NCBI RefSeq assembly: GCF_009827615.1
Contig: NZ_WTYU01000001.1
Coordinates: forward strand, 827,001-891,000
Length of the DNA stretch: 64,000 nucleotides
Reading direction: 5' to 3'
DNA from: Allopontixanthobacter confluentis
GTDB lineage: Bacteria > Pseudomonadota > Alphaproteobacteria > Sphingomonadales > Sphingomonadaceae
Program-made: the position numbers and the translations under genes
Shown here: positions 63,663-64,000 of the stretch, piece by piece
Position numbering within the stretch: the stretch's first letter is position 1
How the letters are laid out: the number at the start of each line of letters is the position of its first letter
Notes under the pieces: generated by a model
What the model was told of the DNA's origin: nothing
The model's database searches: none
The model's input: only the letters and a program-made list of their open reading frames with translations

Positions 63663-64000
63663 TTACTTTTTGGGTTGGTAGGTCTGTTCCACACTCGGAA
63701 AACTGCGGTCCCGCACTTCTTCGGCATATGTAGCAACTGTCTTTTCGATGATCCCGGCAATATCCTCGTAACGCTTCACGAAGCGGGGCACCCGTTCGAA
63801 CATGCCCAGCATATCTTCGGTGACCAACACCTGCCCGTCACACTGGGCCGATGCCCCGATGCCGATGGTGGGGCAAGACACTGCCTTCGTGACGTCAATT
63901 GCAATGGTTTCCACCACACCTTCGACCACGATGGCGAATGCGCCTGCATCATCCAGCGCCTTGGCATCGGTCACTATCTTGTCAGCTTCCGCATCGCTGC
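63663..64000 (-). CDS. panB: 3-methyl-2-oxobutanoate hydroxymethyltransferase (partial, cut by the window edge)
   Basis: The C-terminal 112 residues of PanB, which adds a hydroxymethyl group to 2-oxoisovalerate in pantothenate synthesis. The conserved active-site stretch GVVETIAIDVTKAVSCPTIG and IGIGASAQCDGQVLV is intact, followed by the helix FVKRYEDIAGII. The gene continues past position 64000, so its start is not seen. The substrate 2-oxoisovalerate is also a substrate of the branched-chain dehydrogenase encoded at 32-35.7 kb. Confidence 0.93.
   Translation of the reverse strand, partial: SDAEADKIVTDAKALDDAGAFAIVVEGVVETIAIDVTKAVSCPTIGIGASAQCDGQVLVTEDMLGMFERVPRFVKRYEDIAGIIEKTVATYAEEVRDRSFPSVEQTYQPKK

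Overview
This window looks like core chromosome of an alphaproteobacterium in the Sphingomonadales, most likely the Erythrobacteraceae (Erythrobacter or Altererythrobacter type). The evidence is gene content and order, moderately high GC, and protein flavour: a DivL-type kinase next to ahcY, then tsaE, amgK, murU, addB, addA and trxA; argJ and secA around a small exported ORF; a zapA, 6S RNA and formyl-THF ligase block; and PEP-CTERM signalling genes (prsK, prsR, prsT). No rRNA, CRISPR array, insertion sequence, integrase or prophage gene was seen, and no clearly broken gene. The species is inferred, not proven.

Layout. 1-3.1 kb: a stress-type four-helix protein behind a candidate EcfG promoter, a peroxiredoxin/DUF3147 pair, and divergent ahcY with a candidate palindromic operator. 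3.2-14.6 kb: one compact operon (divL, tsaE, amgK, murU, addB, addA, trxA) joining cell-cycle signalling, tRNA t6A modification, peptidoglycan recycling, double-strand break repair and redox. 14.5-19.8 kb: an inositol-monophosphatase-family gene and argJ (minus), then a small exported protein directly before secA (plus). 20-30.8 kb: tRNA-Asn, nadK, an EAL phosphodiesterase, mfd with sdhE, recG, a low-molecular-weight phosphatase with an AarF/UbiB-type kinase, DUF3429 and tRNA-Pro. 30.9-36.5 kb: thyA, the branched-chain 2-oxoacid dehydrogenase genes E1alpha, E1beta and E2, an exported protein and tRNA-Asp. 36.6-38.5 kb (minus): a ZauP-like protein, zapA, 6S RNA, formyl-THF cyclo-ligase and DUF2842. 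38.7-45.2 kb: central carbon genes tkt, gap, pgk, a thioesterase, fba and thiE. 45.3-49.4 kb: an L,D-transpeptidase, an M23 peptidase, an exported protein, efp, suhB and tRNA-Leu. 49.4-54.7 kb: a zinc alcohol dehydrogenase, an SLC13-type transporter, an M20 amidohydrolase and two small divergent genes. 54.8-61.5 kb: a polyprenyl-phosphate sugar transferase with the PrsK/PrsR two-component system and a TPR lipoprotein. 61.5-64 kb: a bile-acid-symporter-like transporter, a DUF475 membrane protein and the 3' part of panB.

Genes are packed tightly. Many neighbours overlap by ATGA or GTGA, and three convergent pairs share a 4-nt palindrome as both stop codons. Most of the less ordinary signal is in short intergenic or regulatory elements: candidate sigma-EcfG promoters, a SahR-like palindrome before ahcY, a 6S RNA whose -35 box overlaps the end of zapA, a possible leaderless ZauP-like mRNA, and a SecM-like arrangement before secA. 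All of these are sequence-based hypotheses.
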